DNA of 64,000 nucleotides from Dromaius novaehollandiae (GCF_036370855.1 NC_088102.1:41825835-41889834); one strand, 5' to 3'; positions 1 through 17,597 are shown, counted from the first letter of the stretch. Numbers and translations: made by a program. The notes: a model not told the origin generated them from the letters alone.

Positions 1-3000
1 AGGGATAGTGAGAGAAAGAATGCATATCCCTTATAATTGTCATTTTATTTTGGATGTTGTAGGTTTATCAGCCAGGAGTGCACGTAACTGTTGTGAAATT
101 TTGCCATTTTCATGAATTAATTTTGGCAGGTTTCACTAGTCTGCAATAGCAAGAGATGAACATTTACATTGGTTTCCACATTTAATAAACCCTTTCAAAA
201 CACACAAAAAGACAAATAAAAGTCAAAGATATTCCTCTCTTGTTACAGTGTGCATTTAACATGATTTTTAATTTATCAGCAGTGTTAACTTGAAGTTGTC
301 ACGTGCATTAGGACTGGATTAGAACTCAACTGGCTAAAACTCTGGTTAGACTTGGTTTAGAACTGTACTTTTCTCTTAAAAATGTCAGGGATGGACGTAT
401 TTGTCCAAAATCCTCTTTAGAACTTAAGTTTCAAGACACGCTACGTTTTCAAATAGATTTGGCTCCCTAGAAGGAGAGGGAAAAGGTTTTTTCTGGTCAG
501 TGAATCTATGTTTAAAGCTGGCTGTAGCACAAGGGGTTCTGATTTTGGTGCTTACGGACCTGTCATGCCCCCCTTTACTTGTAACTGTTTCACACACAAG
601 TAGATTTGGTTTTGCTAAGTAGGGAAAATGTACAGAAATTATGCCAGCTCCACTTTTGAGAGTGCTGCTAATTTTTCAGTAACTTTTAGTCTTAAATTTA
701 TGTTGCTGTAATGTTAGAGCTGCCGCTCATCATCGGTGAAAGTGATAAGGAAGGAGAACGCTGGTATTTGATTGCTCAGACTGTCTGATAATGCTCATGA
801 TCAGATTCAAAGGCCAGCTGAGATCCAGAATTCTTACTGTTTTCAGTGGTTACTGCTAGGATCTTTGGAAAGGCTGGAAATCAGCATGTGATCACTAATT
901 ATAATGTCACTATTTTCTTTGTCAGTAAGTTTCTCTGGGATATATGTTTTTTTCATATAGAAACACATAAAAAGGGAAATAAGGAAGTAGTGTTTTAGAA
1001 GCAAGGAAAAAAAAAAAGTGCCCCAAAGACGCACAGAAACCCCACAGGTTGGTTCAATTTTTTTAAGCCATTGGATTTCATATTAGTCATGTTTTGTGAA
1101 CAGTTTTCATCTGTACGATTTTCTAAAGCAAACAAAGTTTTCTTATTTGCTGCTTGTGTCCAAGTGGCAGATGCAATTGCTTGATATGCAGAAATGTAAA
1201 TGCTATCTACAAAGCTTGGTAGCCTTTTGTCTGAAGGAGAGAGAAGTTCTTCAGGTACTTTTTCCACATCTCTTTGGTGTAAAGAAGAATTAAGGATTAT
1301 AGCGTAGTAGGTTAGCTGCGCTTCCAGTGGAAGCTTTCCAAGTTGTAAATTAATGAAGAAACAGTTAAGGACAGCAATGTAGTCGGTATGAACCTGTTAA
1401 ATCTTTTCAAATTGCGTACTGCCTGTGGTGAACACATCCATTTTCAGTGAGAGGATCCTCTTGGCCATTCCCCTGCTCCAGCTTTCTCTGTCAGCAGCAG
1501 AAGAAAAGTCATAGCGAAGATCAGGATAGTAAATTACCCTTAGTAAAAACATCTGCATACAGTCATTATTAGTATTCTGCATGGAAGGGTGGACCAAAAA
1601 TAAGAGGAGAGGAAAAATATATATATATTACTAAATTTTTTTTAATCCACTGGAATGCACAGTACTTCTAAGATTCTCAGAGTTCATAACTGTATGGTTC
1701 ATCTATTCTTGTCTATCATTGATACGATCAATTTTTTATTACATTTTAAAAAATCCCAAACATATGTTGTGGAGTACATTCATCTACCATCATACTTTCA
1801 TTAGCATAGGACAAGTAAAGATGTTTCAGGAAAGTTAAATGTTCTGTGGAATTTCCCAGGGAGAAATGGTTAACTGTGGTGTCAAAAAATGTTTCCATGA
1901 TGACAGTTCTCACAGTGACCTATGCAAAATAAGTAGGTGGTTACAATTCCGTGCATAATGGTCAAGGTCTATCAATTATTTCCAATATAATAAAAATAGA
2001 ATTGATCTGTAATTAAGATATCTATATCCCATCATAAATATTGTATTGCATATATAATTGTAGATGTTGTCTATAATATCATTTATAAGATAATCTATAA
2101 TTGAGATATATTTCTCTTTTAAAATGTTCTATCTGCTGTCATTAAAATCCCACATGATATTAGTCCAACTAGAGTTACAGGAAAAAATAATTTATTTGAA
2201 GTTTGTGAATTTACCAGGATTTTAGCATTTTCTGCTGGTTATATAGATTTTTCCTATGGAAGAAGGAGAGAACCTTTTAAAATAGGGAAAATCAGAAAAC
2301 CACTAAAATGAGGATAGCATTTAAGAGGAGTTATGTAGTATTATGTAGGCTACCACTATATATTTTTTGTGAATTGATTCAGTTTCAAATTTGTATTAAA
2401 ATTTCTAGTATTTAGGTGTATTAGTATATCTACCCCATTCTTCTACATCAACCACAGGTAGGTTTGCTTACTCATTGCCTAGCTACAAATGTATAGCTGC
2501 TCTGACTACTTTCAGTCAGCTGCTAAACAGAGAAAATGGTATGTGTAAAGGGCTCACAAGCTGTTTATAGTGATATAGAGGTTTATTGATGTTTCTAATC
2601 TTAATATTACCAGGCTAAGAAGCAAAACAGAATGAGAATAAATTGATAGTGCCCCTGTAAGTATTTTTAAAGAGCTTAAATGCCTTACTCACAACATATA
2701 TTATACTGTAAATCAGTTGAGTGTTTGAATGGAATCAGCTATGTTATAACCACTTCATGGAGCTGTACTTTATGTTTATCATCAGTCCTGTTCTCAGCGG
2801 CAAAACTGTGTAACGTAAGAGCTGCCAAAAGTATTAGGTATTTTCTTTTTATAAGAGGAGCTGGATTCTAATCACGCCTTTGCATCTCCAAGCTTTGCAA
2901 CTATAAACCCTTGTGTATAATGGAGAGAATGTAAAAAAAATATTGAAAGAAAAGAGAAAGACCCTAACATAGATAAGACTGCTATCTCTAGACCTGGCTG

Positions 3001-6000
3001 CTTTAAAGGACATCTATTAAGCATGCTTATGAGCAAACTGAAAGCAGCTGGTTCTTCATGTGAATTGTAACTGCTATTGGTGCTAACCAAGTATGGGCCT
3101 GAGGAAACCCATAATGCTTTCAACAAGATCCTGACAATTTTGAGGACAGATTTTTAAGAAAATGTTTAGCTGGACTTTGAGTTTGCAAGTGAAATTTTCT
3201 GCATTCAGCAATTTTATGCCTACTGAAATGAGAATTTGTATTAAAATTATATTTACACAATCTTAACCGTTCTTCTGATATGTTTGATTTATGCTTGGAA
3301 ATTTTAATGATCACAGATTATTTCCCATGCAAGCGTGCCACAACTGTGGACAGCATGTGCAAATATAGTGCCAACCTTATAACTGGGTACAACTGTATTT
3401 AGTTATTACAACATACAAAGGAGTAGGTTTACCATGTAATTGAAAAATCGGATGTCAGGAATACTCTCAATTTTGGGGTTTTTTTTTTTGGTCTTTTTTT
3501 TATATTGACATTTGAACCTGAAAAATGTGTACCTTTACTTTAAAAACAAACCCCCAGAATATAGTGCAACTAGCAAAATGGAAGCAGAACTATAGCACAG
3601 CAATGACCTAGAATTAGACATTGGCTCATAGGAATCAGATATGGACATCAGAATTTGATATATTTGAAATCTGTATAGTGGCATGGTGGTGGTTTATTCA
3701 TGTGAGAATAACACCAGCAGTAAATTGCAGCACAGCACAATAACATTTTATTTTCTTTTTCATACAAACTGCAATTCAAATTTCTTTGCACAGGTATACA
3801 GTTGTGCAAGGAAGGAGAAATTAAATGCATGTAGGCTCTAAAGCTAACGATGGATGAAGAGGAGAAGCAGGGAAAAGAGAAAAGATACATGAGGTTTGTT
3901 CTCGTAAATACAAAAACTTTTCTAAAACAGGAAAGACGTTCTATAGAGTAAACGGATAAGGTTAAAGTGTCTTCAGAATGGCAAGTAATGTGCTCATGAT
4001 TTATTAATGTGAGAAGTTAGAAAATAATGACAGGATTAGCTGAACAACAGACCTATACACCCTGTTTCTAAGGGGCCTGAAGTCCTGTCAGCGCTTGACA
4101 TGCCTGTAGAAGTAGGTCACAGCATGAGCGGAGGGAAGAACCTATTGCTGAGAAGTCAGATGTTTACCTGCCAATATTGTACAATCATCCGTAGTCACAC
4201 CTTTAGATCTTTGAGACTTACCAGCTTTGCAGACCAAAATGCCATATTTCACTTCTCTGCAATTTGCTGTGTACAATCACAGAGGATTTTGTCCAAGCAT
4301 ATCGCTTGCTATTGCAGCCTGTCAAAGGTTTAAAGGGAGGAAAGTTTGTCAGATGTCATATGGGATGTCTAGTAGATTTATGTTGTTGTTGTTTTGTTCT
4401 TTTTCTTACTTAACATCCCACTCACCGTATTGTAAAGTTTCTCAAAGAAAATGCAGTCTCATTTCTTGTGTCATTCAAGTGCTAATTTGAGAAATCAGGA
4501 AAGAATTATGAAATTATTCTGGGGAAGCTGAAGGATACAGGATCATGATGGCAATAATTTCATTTAAATATTTCAGAAAGAAAACCACCAATTCATTGTT
4601 CCATATATTGTCTCAGCCTTTTTCAGTAATCTACTGTATCACATAACTTCTGAAGTGTGGGAATTATGAGAATCAGGTAGATAATGTTACCAGCTGATTA
4701 TCATAGTCGGCTGATAGTCAGCAATTTAAATTCTATTCCCCATATTTTTTGCTGCTTAGAGGAGTTGCCCACATCACACTGTAATCTCTGTTTCTCAGTT
4801 TCAGTGTTGAACAAAATTGGCACAATTAGGCATAGAAATCTCACAGGGTTAGGAAGATTTTAATCTTACTGGAAATGAATGCTTTTTCAATAATTTCTGC
4901 TTCCTCATTGTTTTCTGTGGCTGAACTGATAGGCATGGATCCTCACAAAAAGGCTTCCAAAGTAGGAAAGACTCCTCTAACTCAGAAAGGGAAGTAGTGT
5001 TTCTTTCAGAGGAAGGAACCAGACTGAGAATAAGAGATGAGAAGGAGTGTCTTCCTTAAATTAAGTAACTTCAGTTTGTTTCTCAATGTGCCATTTTAAT
5101 TCAGCAAACAAGAGGAACCCATGAAGGGGCTGTGCTGGTCCAAAATTGAAAATAAATTATCAGGGAGAATAAAAATTAGTTTCTTGCTGGAGGTCTCAGT
5201 GTCGTGTCCCTCCTCCCCTCCCCCCCCCCCCCCCCCCCCCCCCCCAGTATGTCTCAACTTAGGACAGATGCTACAGACAACTTGGTTCTACTTGGGAAAA
5301 CCCTTTGCCTTTTTTTAATCCAGAGAAAATGCCATTTTCAATAGCTGAACAGCTCATCCCATATATGAAATAAAAAAACCTTTCCTCCAAATTCAGTGGT
5401 CCTCTGAAAACTTCTGCAAATGCATAACCTCTTGATTCCGTGTTTCTTAGGTTAGAGTGCAAAAGCTCCGTTAGGTATATTAGACTATGTTTTACAATAT
5501 AGGAATAATTTTGTTACCATAAATAATTGTCCTGTCTTTATTCAAGTTTTGTGCCAAAGTCTGCTTTTTGTTTCATGTTTTGTTCTAGTGAACCATTTAT
5601 AGTATCAGCTGAATGTTTGTGTTACATGGAGGTAAATGTAAACTGATAATGATGGAAATTTTGTCATGCAGGACTTTGAAGAAAATGTACAAAACCAGCA
5701 ATAATTTCAATACAGCTAGTATACTCAGATTTCCCATGAGTATATGCCCTTCACTATCAGTTACCATTTTTTATTTTGGAAAGTTCTTTTGCATCTGTGA
5801 AGCTTGAGTATACAGTATAAATTGGGACAGGTCCTGACAGCTGAGTTTGCTTTCTACCATCTAGTGGTACCAATATGCTAGCTCTTGGTAGCCCACTAAG
5901 CCTATTAAGCTCAGCAGCACTTCTAGATAATTTCTGCAAAGAGTTCAAGTGAAATCTGTCTTGTAACACTGCAGAATCCTGGCAACGTTGGACGTGAACC

Positions 6001-7328
6001 ATCATTAGTCTTCTCTTCTACCATCAAGAAGGTTTCTATGTCCAAACCCAAACTCCAGCCTTTTCCACTTTCTGCTGAATATTTCAAACTCAAAACTGTG
6101 TCAGATTCATGAGGCTGAAGAATACAAGTGCAAACAAAGAGCTGAACTCTCTGTCCCCATAAAGGAAAGTATAAGGGTAGCCCCTGCAGTTATTTCTGTT
6201 TATTCATTCTATCAAGTGACTCAGTCCAATATTTATAAGCCAGAATTTGACCATAGAGGTAAAGCTCCTTTTGGCTTGTGTGTGTGTTCTCTCACCCTCT
6301 GACTTCATGACTCTAGCATTTCTGTCTGTACAGTGGCCCAAGTCCAGTGGGAAAGATGAAGAGCATCCCTATCTTGGTTTTGTCCAGTCTCGATGGGAAG
6401 TGGTGGAAGAGGGTTTATGTTCCTCAGGCTGGGAAGTGGCATGAATGCAGGTTTCCCATTTCCTGGACATGTGCACTAACATTTAAGCTATGTACCAGAG
6501 GCAGCACTCATTATAACCAACTTTTCTTTTAAAGTGACTCTGCATCAATTCTATATAAGGGTTTTGGGACTGCTTTAAGCTTACCTATTGGATTGGACCC
6601 TTCGGAGGATTTAGATATGCAATAATTAGTTTGTGAATCTCTTAATGACCTAAGGTTAAGGAGAATTCCTGACCTGCTTGGTTAAAACAAGACATAGGCA
6701 TCTATATAGAAGGAAGTAGCTAAAATTGGGACATTCAGGAAAGCTTTCTGAACAAAATGTAGGTATTGTGGCATTACGGGTACTGATGTATTCAGTTAGG
6801 TAGATAAGGTTTTATGAATTGTTTTTTTTAAGTAAATTCTGCCTAAATTGAAATTTAAGTCCCTTCCTGAATCTGGAGATTGGTGCTTTAATTTTGGTCT
6901 GTAAAACACTGTTCTTTGTCTTCTGTATTTGTCTAAACAGTATTGTTGTGTATTTGTTAAAGCTTTCATGTTTATGTAAATCTTATTTTTTTCAAAAAAT
7001 ATTAAAAATAATAAAGTAGTAAAAAGTTTACCTCTTAGGCTGTATCTCTTTTTCATGAGGTTCATTGGTAATTGCAACTTTTCCACTAAGATTATGTTTA
7101 TTTTTACCTGTTACACATTTCTGTCTAGAGATGATTGAGTATTTTATTTTCTAATTATCTAGATGTAATTTGTAAAACTAGGTATTCTTTGAGCATCGTG
7201 ATTCATAGGAATCATTATATAATGTATCTTGAAGACATGGAGTCAAAAACACAATTTAAATAATGTTATCTATATAACATAATATTCCTGCATTTCTCAC
7301 CTTCTCCTTCTCTAATTTTCCAATGCAG
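1..7328 (+). other. TTBK2: TTBK2 intron (upstream of the penultimate coding exon)
   Basis: This stretch is AT-rich and full of stop codons in all frames. It ends in the pyrimidine tract and AG that precede the large TTBK2 exon. I found no exon in it that I could tie to TTBK2 and no recognisable transposon. It holds short A/T runs, an AT-rich patch near 1980-2110 and a long poly-C run at 5220-5245. Assignment as intron is inferred from the exon that follows. Confidence 0.7.
5220..5245 (+). repeat. Poly-C tract (26 C)
   Basis: An uninterrupted run of 26 C preceded by a C/T-rich stretch, inside the TTBK2 intron. On the - strand it is a G26 run that could form G-quadruplexes. Run length is prone to polymorphism and to sequencing error. 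Confidence 0.9.
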
Positions 7329-9973
<2,645 letters not shown>

Positions 9974-10036
9974 GAACTGGGCCTTGACAGTTGCAAGCCT
10001 CCTCCTAAATCCGATGCATGCTGTGTCTGTGTACTG

Positions 10037-10100
10037 TGTATTTAAAAAAAAAAAAAAAATCAAAAAAGTTTAAAAAAAAAAAAAAAGAAAAAAAAGAAAA
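10037..10100 (+). repeat. A-rich tract in the TTBK2 3' UTR
   Basis: Several long runs of A broken by a few other bases, 60 to 120 bp after the TTBK2 stop. No LINE or SINE body is recognisable upstream of it, so it is probably simple sequence and not the tail of a retroposon. It could cause internal oligo(dT) priming in cDNA libraries. Confidence 0.7.
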
Positions 10101-12279
10101 GTCTTGAATCTGCACTTTCGAAAGAAAGTAAACATCATAAACTATTCATGACAAAACATACTGTGTAAATTAGTGGCCAGGCATTGCCTAAGAACAGGCA
10201 GCAAGCAGATCGGGGGAGGTGAGGTAAAGGCCAGGGAAAGAATGGCTAGGTAGTTGAAGAGGTGCAATGTATTTAAAATTAAAAATATTTCTAAGGTGAA
10301 TGTTTTAAAAGGGTATTTATTTCTATGTTTTTAGTTTGCCTAGCTAGAAGATTTGGCCTAATTATTTAAGGCCTGTCTCAAGGAGTATGTAAGAAAACCT
10401 GAAACCTTTATTCCCAAAATGACACCACCACTGGGGAGATAAGTACCATTCAGGCAAGTATTTGTAGTTTTAAATAAGCACGTGACTTGGAAGCTGATGG
10501 TATTTCTACCTTATGAGTCTCTTCCATGTTGAGCTGCACACATCTCTTTGAGTCGCTCAGTGCTCATCTTGTCCCATTTCTGCCATGGCACAGAATTCCT
10601 TACATAAAGAAGCATCATATACCTTCTCCCTCCTTGAGACTGATCACGTTTTAAGAATGAGTATTAACACTTGTCAAGATGTTTTTATAACGATGCTCTG
10701 TAGAACATTTCTTTAGTACTAATTAGGATCCAAGAAGCTAATTCTTAGCTCCATCTCTCATATTTCCTTGGAAGTCATAGTGGGGTTCTTCAACCAGAGT
10801 TCTGTAGAATTTGGAAAAAAAAATCTTGTTTGGGAGATGAGAGAAAGAAGATGTCTGCACTCCACAGGATGTTGCAGATTTACAATAAATTGCAATGTGT
10901 AATTGTTAGATGTTAGAACATGGTAGAACATGTTAGAACAGAAGTTAGAAACAGAAAGCATCTGTTTTTCCCTTACCAACTGCAAAAAGATCCCTTGTTA
11001 CTGCTGGCTATGGTTATTCCATTAGTTATGAACCATTTAAGCCATTGATCTTTTTCATAATGTCAATATCTTGCTATTAAATCCAAGCTAACAAGCTGAA
11101 AAGAACAGAGATAATTACCAACCGGGTTTTCCTTTTTACATTTAAATACACATGAAAGAAGAAACATGCCTGTGTTCTCAGAGATAAGGAGTGTCTAAAT
11201 TGTGAACTTGGTAGGTTGTAGGTAACAAAAATATACTCAGACCCTTACAGAATCTGGGTAAGAATATTAATCATTAAAGTAAAATATATAGAAAGCAAGT
11301 CTGAGGTATTTTTGATGTTGGATTCTTGTCATTCTTTTGCCCAAATGATTCTTTGATAGCCAAGCTTCATTGTCTGTCAGTGAAGTCCATGGTGTTTAGT
11401 TTTTCCAACTTTTTTTTAGTAGTTGCTTAATAAACTCTTGTGCTGTACAGGATCTCTGTAGGGAACCCTTTAGCTGTAGCACCCTTGGCTATATTCGGAA
11501 GAGAACAGGGAGTCAGAATAGGAACACCCAAGAATGCAAGCCTGAAGAAGATGCAGCCAGCTCTCCCTAGTTATGCCTCCCCAGGACAGGCATGCTTGTG
11601 TGGGAGCCTTGTCAGTTATTGATCTGCTTGCTGTAGTCATATGCCTCTCCAGCCAGCATCTGTGCTTTTTTATTTAACCTCTGCCAAATGAATACCTTTG
11701 AATTAAAAAGGGAATATTTTGTCTCTGAGCTAACACATTTTAATGCTGCATTAAAGCTGCCCTGGAGCTGCACTGAATTTCACTTGCTCTGTCAGACTGT
11801 GTTGATTTTTTTCTTACTATGAATATGTATATTGTTCCCCATACGTAATGTAGCACAGTGTGGAACCTTAATTTAATTCAGGTTTCAAGCACTACAGAGG
11901 AATGCAATAGGTAGGGTATATCTGCTTTTTCTGAAGAAACTGTACCATTGGAAAGTCCTATTCCTTTGTATTATATTGTATAATAGGTGCTATACCAATA
12001 ATTGCATGTCCTCATGGTAAATTATATAATATAAATATTTATAAATATATATATACATATGCTTATATAAACTCACACTTTCTCATTTTTCATTTGTAAC
12101 TTATGGACCATAAATGATACCATTCCCTTTCTGTTAGTTTCTGAATACTCTTGGCACTGCATCTCCTATTTCCTGAATTTTTTTCTGGAACGCACCAAGT
12201 CCAATGGCCTGTGACAAGGCTTGGTACAAGATGGAAGGACTGCCGATTTCTCAACAAACCAGTGTTTTGTCTTGAAACT

Positions 12280-12316
12280 TTCTTTCTTCCTTTCTTCCTT
12301 CCTTCCTTTCTTTCTT
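12280..12316 (+). repeat. (CTTT/CTTC)n microsatellite
   Basis: A pure pyrimidine stretch of TTTC and TTCC units. It is polypurine on the - strand. Confidence 0.8.
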
Positions 12317-14685
12317 TAATATATTGTGTGTGTATTTGCATATGAACAGGAACAGAGACTTAATGGTATCTTTATTTTTGATTACAAATAGGATTTATGA
12401 TTATTCATTTTTATTTCATAACGTGAGTTTTAATCGTTATTAATGCTCATGATATGGGAGCAATGACAGTCAATGAATACCTAATAGATGAATGTGACAA
12501 CAACAAATTCTGTCCTTTCCTTCCTGTTTTCCTCATATGTTTCCTTATGGTATACAGAAAAAGAGAATTGGATCTCATTGTGATATTTCTGCCCTGGGTA
12601 CTGCTGGAATTATTTGCTGATTCTGTTTCTTTCCCTCTCTCTCGTTTCTGAAGAGCATTCGTTATGGTCTTATGAGCTCATTTCTACATTAACATGGCCA
12701 GCTTTAGTGGGTACCAACTTTATGTATCCTCCCCTGAAATACTGAAATTGAAGTGTGTATATTTTCTCCCCAGTGCAGCAGCATCCAAAAACATGTCATT
12801 GCTGCTATGGTAAGAATAATTTGCTTTACAGCTGAGAAAATATAACATCTAAGCATTTTCTCGTGATCTCACCAAAAATGCCGACTTGTGCATTGCTGCA
12901 TATAACTACATAAAATGCATCAATGTTGTAGAAATTCACTTGTACTTGAACTACTTGCCAATATAAAATTTAAACTATGCCCAAATGGAGAGAGAGATAT
13001 GAGTCATGATTGCCCAACATTTTTTCAGTGCAATAAAAAGTAAAAGGACAGTATATCCCCAGTTGCCTTCTGCTTTGGATTTGATTCATGGATGTAGATT
13101 TAATATCATTTAGTGAGAAAATCATGAAGATATGAATGGCGGAGCGGTTGTGAATAATTTTGTCTTGAACTATCCCTTTCCCTAAAACTTTTTGTTGCTT
13201 GTTACCACCCTTAAAGTTTACAAAATTGCTTACTATAGACTAGTATAGCAATTAGATAATGTAGTTAGATAACAGTCAGCTGATAGCATACATACAATTA
13301 TCACCTTTATAATATTTCTAGGGGTGCTGTAGAACTCTTAAGTTCCAGCATTTGAATATGCAACTTATTGCACATTTAAAAACTCCAGGATATAAGTTTG
13401 TGGCCCTTGTGCCAAGTCCGCATGCGTGGTTTATGGAGGACATCTACAGCAAAATTTTAGAGGCGGGGAAAGAGTCTTCTCCAAGGTACAGAACAGTTAT
13501 AGTCATTCTGCATAGCCTGCAGTAACTTACACTGGGATTTTAGCCAGGGAGGCAATGTAATTCAGGAAGCTGCTGCTTTGTCCTCGCCTATCCTGATCTC
13601 CACTTTTTTTGGAGTGCGGTGCAGTGGAGCCATGATATGTGGTGGATGCAGGTGTTTCTTGTGCATTTTGTCTTTGACTTTGGAACTGTGGTATTTCAAT
13701 TACTTTTGGAGGTCTTTTTTTTAACCACATGAGGGAGTTTGGAGATAAAACCTCTTTGCTCCTCAATGGCTAGCACTTTGGAGCATTTTTAAGGAACTTT
13801 GGGTATGGATCCTTTAAATAATATAGAAGCTAAAAACGTTCGATATTTCACACAGACTTTTGTGCTACAATTGCATGATATCATGATTTTAGGTTACATT
13901 CTCAAAAGTCTGTATTAATATTAATAAACTTCATTATTAATGCCAAATGCCAATTATCACTTAAGTAAAACCTTGTTAAAATAACAGAAGGTGTCATATA
14001 TAGCAGTATGGCAACACTGGCAAGTAGTATGATGCTAGGCACCTATCCACTACTTGAGCAGGATGGGTGGGCATACAAAATTTCAGTGCTCAAAGGCAGA
14101 AACAATATGGGGTCTTCACCGCTGGTAGATATAATTATTCAGGAGGGGAATCTACTGGGAGAGACTCTAGGCACTCCTTGTAGCCACCAGCCACATCCTC
14201 CCTTGGGAAAGGTACGCCAGAATCTTGCTTTGAAGTTTGCACGTCTGAGATGAAGCTTTCTATCGTACCTCAGAAAACAGTCATGGTAGAGAGGGGAGGA
14301 TCTGGTCCTGTGTATTTAAAGGTGGGTTGAAAGATTTTTCATCTGAAAAGATTTGTGAGACATCTATCCTTTACATTTTGTAGTTATTATGATACTAACT
14401 ATAGCTGGGGAAACGAACATAAATATGTTTGTACACATGTGTGTGTATATGCACACTTTATATAGGTACTTTACTGCGTACTATACAGAAACATATATGT
14501 GCATATATATATTTATGCATATATAAAAGTATAGATACAAACAGTGTCAGGTATTGCATCCTCTGCTGGAATTCATTTGCCAGAGCTAACTGAGGCCAGT
14601 TGGGCTTTGACTTAGTCTGGTCTCCTCCTGAACTACCAGAGTTTTGCTACGCTCTAATTCTGATTCTGTCTCTCTTCCATATTAC

Positions 14686-14740
14686 AAGGCCTGATCCTAC
14701 AGTTCTACTTGGGCAAAACACCTATAGCCCTTCTTATTGC
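14686..14740. repeat. Decayed sauropsid interspersed repeat fragment
   Basis: The phrase AGGCCTGATCCTACAG followed by CTTGGGCAAAACACC resembles an old inverted-repeat element that I recall as common in turtle, crocodilian and bird non-coding DNA. It is too diverged to name or orient. Confidence 0.3.
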
Positions 14741-15107
14741 TGTAATATTTATGCAATGGTTGACTGTAATGCTCCTATAGACTTTTTTGGTTTTCTCTTA
14801 AATAAGAATGTAGACAATGCCAGACTTATGCTACAGACTCTTTCCTGTAAACAGATTTTTTTTCTGTAACAAACTAGACCTTTTTCCAGAACACTAAGAG
14901 GCATAAATTCTGGTAACAAAACTGAAGAACTGCCAGAAGGTGATTATTTCAATTTCTTGAAAGGGGCTAGCGGCAAACTACAGATAATGTGCCTCCAATT
15001 TTTAAATGAGATAGGAATTGAATCTTCCAAGAATAGGAGAATGAAAGAGAACTCAAACTGGTTTCTTATCACAGCGATATAAAATAATGATCTTAATTTT
15101 TTTCATA

Positions 15108-15210
15108 CAGGACTGATCCTGTGAGATGGTGAGTGCCACATGGGCCCACCTCGTCAATTCTGATGAGCAAGGGGGTTCTCGATCTTCTGCAGGATTGAGA
15201 TCTTAGATAA
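15108..15210. repeat. Decayed inverted-repeat (MITE-like) relic
   Basis: A left arm with GACTGATCCTGTGAGATGG and a right arm with TCTTCTGCAGGATTGAGATC are imperfect reverse complements: about 14 of 25 positions match by eye, around the shared core ATCCTG. The sequence resembles the old palindromic repeats of sauropsids. Family name not assigned. Confidence 0.35.
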
Positions 15211-16851
15211 ACACCATGATTCCATACAGCACGTTCTCTATATGTTTTTCTACTATAAAGTATGGTCAGAGAAGTGACAGCTATATAAATAAATGCCTTG
15301 ATAATTATCCGTGACTCCTTTCTTTAACTGTTAAGAGCTCTGGATGCTCGCTACTATTTCTGGAACTTGTAGAATAGTGCTTAATCTTTTAGTCTACTTT
15401 GGCTAATCAAGTAGCAGTGAACTAAAGGTTTTGTTTGCTTTTGGCTCAAATGTATATTGCCAACAATTTTCAGTAACAAGTAACTTTGGTAAAACGGAGT
15501 GAGGTTCAGTGTTTTGGCTAGGTGCAATATGCAGGCATGGGTCACACAGTTCTTAGCTAATACATGCAAATCACACAAACACATACACCTCACAAGAGTA
15601 TCTCACCACTCTGCTTGAAACCAGTCTTCCTTTCCCCTGCACATAACATTTGTAAAAGAGAAATGGTATAAAAGTTAAACTGGATCATGTAATAACTTCC
15701 TGAATTTATCTTAAGATACTGTCAGAAAAGTTTATTTAATCACAGTAACAACAAGCCTCATTTTCCTGTGGTTTAAATGATCAGGCTTTTTAATATTAAC
15801 TTCTGAGATCTTTTTAAAGGAAAAAATGCATAGGAATGTATTGTTTTAAAGTCTGAATGTATTAACTTAGCAATTGCGCTAGCCATCCAAGTTTGAATGT
15901 GCAGACTGATTTTTCTCTCCATTGTTAGTAACAAAATCTCTCTTACGGTAATAGTGACAAAACCTTTAGTACTTTATACTTTTCCAGGATAATAGATGCT
16001 GGTTTTCGTTAGCTACTGACTTTCCAAAGTGCTTGGCATTTATGTGGGGAAGTGACATCTTTTCCTTTGTAAGAGCATTCTTCCATGTTAATTCAGAAAT
16101 AACCATGTGACCTTTGCAACAAATTTAGCAAAGAGAAAGTTCTGAACCGCAAGTGCACTCGGGCACTGGAATTTGAATCGGAGGGTATCTAGAGCTCTGG
16201 AGGGACAACAGGATGTATATTGAGTATTCAGCTGACTGGTCTTAATTCTTCTTGTAGCTGAGATAGAGGAGTGGTCTACAGAGAACAGTTCAGAGCAAGA
16301 ATTTAATCCGAGTGCTCTGAAACAACCTCGGACTAGCCTATTATTCTTTACTGAGCACAGTGGAAGCCTAGCTGACTGGTTAATTTAGGTGCCAAAAGTT
16401 AGGGTGAGAGTCTCTGTTTTTGTTTGAGATATGTCAGAATTCCCATTAGTCTAGTGTAAAATTTGAACTTTTGTAAAAAATACAAAATTTTACATACAAA
16501 TAATTACATGTGGATTTGAAGTTTTTGCTTTCGAGTGCACAGTCCGTAGTTTCCTCTAAAGCAATACCACAAGTAGGCTACTTATAAGAGTTGCTGATCA
16601 TCCACAACTCTCTGTGGGAATTCAGCTGGAATTCATTTGAGTTACAGGTGTTTGTTTCCTTTTTGAGCTCACTGCATCTTTGACCTAACTTTTATAGAAA
16701 GAGGCTATAACAGCAGCAGAGCAGCTTGCAGCCCTCTCTAAAAGATACAGTATGATTAGCTTGATCTGCTTGCCTTCATATTCTTTTATATTCTTCTACA
16801 TCTGCTGCATGGCAGGCAAGGTTGTAAAGGTCTGATGCTAGGCAAATGTCT

Positions 16852-16878
16852 TTTATTTTATTCTATTCTATTCTATTT
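16852..16878 (+). repeat. (TTCTA)n short tandem repeat
   Basis: About four to five copies of a TATTC pentamer, flanked by degenerate TTTTA units. Confidence 0.75.
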
Positions 16879-17597
16879 TGCTATTTTCAGCTTATTTCAT
16901 GTCTTTTTCTTCCTTCTGAGTGGAGCGCTGGACTGGTCGCCTAGCAGCCTTCTCTGCATCCTCCTTACCTTCCTTGGCTAGAAAGTGGAGTTTGAAATTC
17001 TTCCCTAATTTCTGACTTTCTTTTTATAGAATCAGCCTAGAGGCAAGCTGCAGTGCTTGTGCTAACAGATGTTGATTTTCAAATGCTTTCTTATGAATAT
17101 CCAAACCAACAAATTAAGGAGATCACCAGCAATGCCTTCAGACAAGTACTGAATTTTTGAAGCTGTGAACCAATGTCTGCTAATCTAAAATCTCTGGGCA
17201 ATACCACAAAGAATGAAATCTCTGTATTAACTAAAAATAGGATGTTGTTGTTCCATAAGAAATTAAGTACTCAAGAATAAAATCTGTGGCATGATTAAAT
17301 TAAGTGGAAGGCTGTTCCCAGAGGTTGTTTGTTGCCATTGAGGGAGACAAATGTTGAATCATTCAAATTCTCTCGGTCAATAATTGCAGTTCCCTTCCCC
17401 TTCCTTGGAAATCTTCTAAGCCATCTTTAAGTTTGCTCAGGCACCCAAGAACATGAAGAGTTAATGCCCTTGTAATGGTCATTTGTACATAAAGGTGTAA
17501 TTATTTATTTTCCCATTTGTACCATATCAAGGCTTTGTACAATGTTTTAAGTTCTGTTTTCAAATTATTTTGTATTTATTTTTATAAACCGGTTCTA

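Noticed and set aside
843-1293. Overlapping small open frames on both strands near 1 kb
   Set aside because: Short, T- and A-rich, without domain or splice support; typical of chance.
6334-6451. Exon-like segment in the TTBK2 intron (TCTGTACAG acceptor, ATGCAG/GTTTCC donor)
   Set aside because: Splice sites look fair, but neither open frame matches TTBK2 or any protein I know, and the donor is weak.
10037-10100. A-rich tract as the tail of a retroposed gene
   Set aside because: No target-site duplication and no intronless gene body was seen upstream; the sequence before it is the genuine TTBK2 exon.
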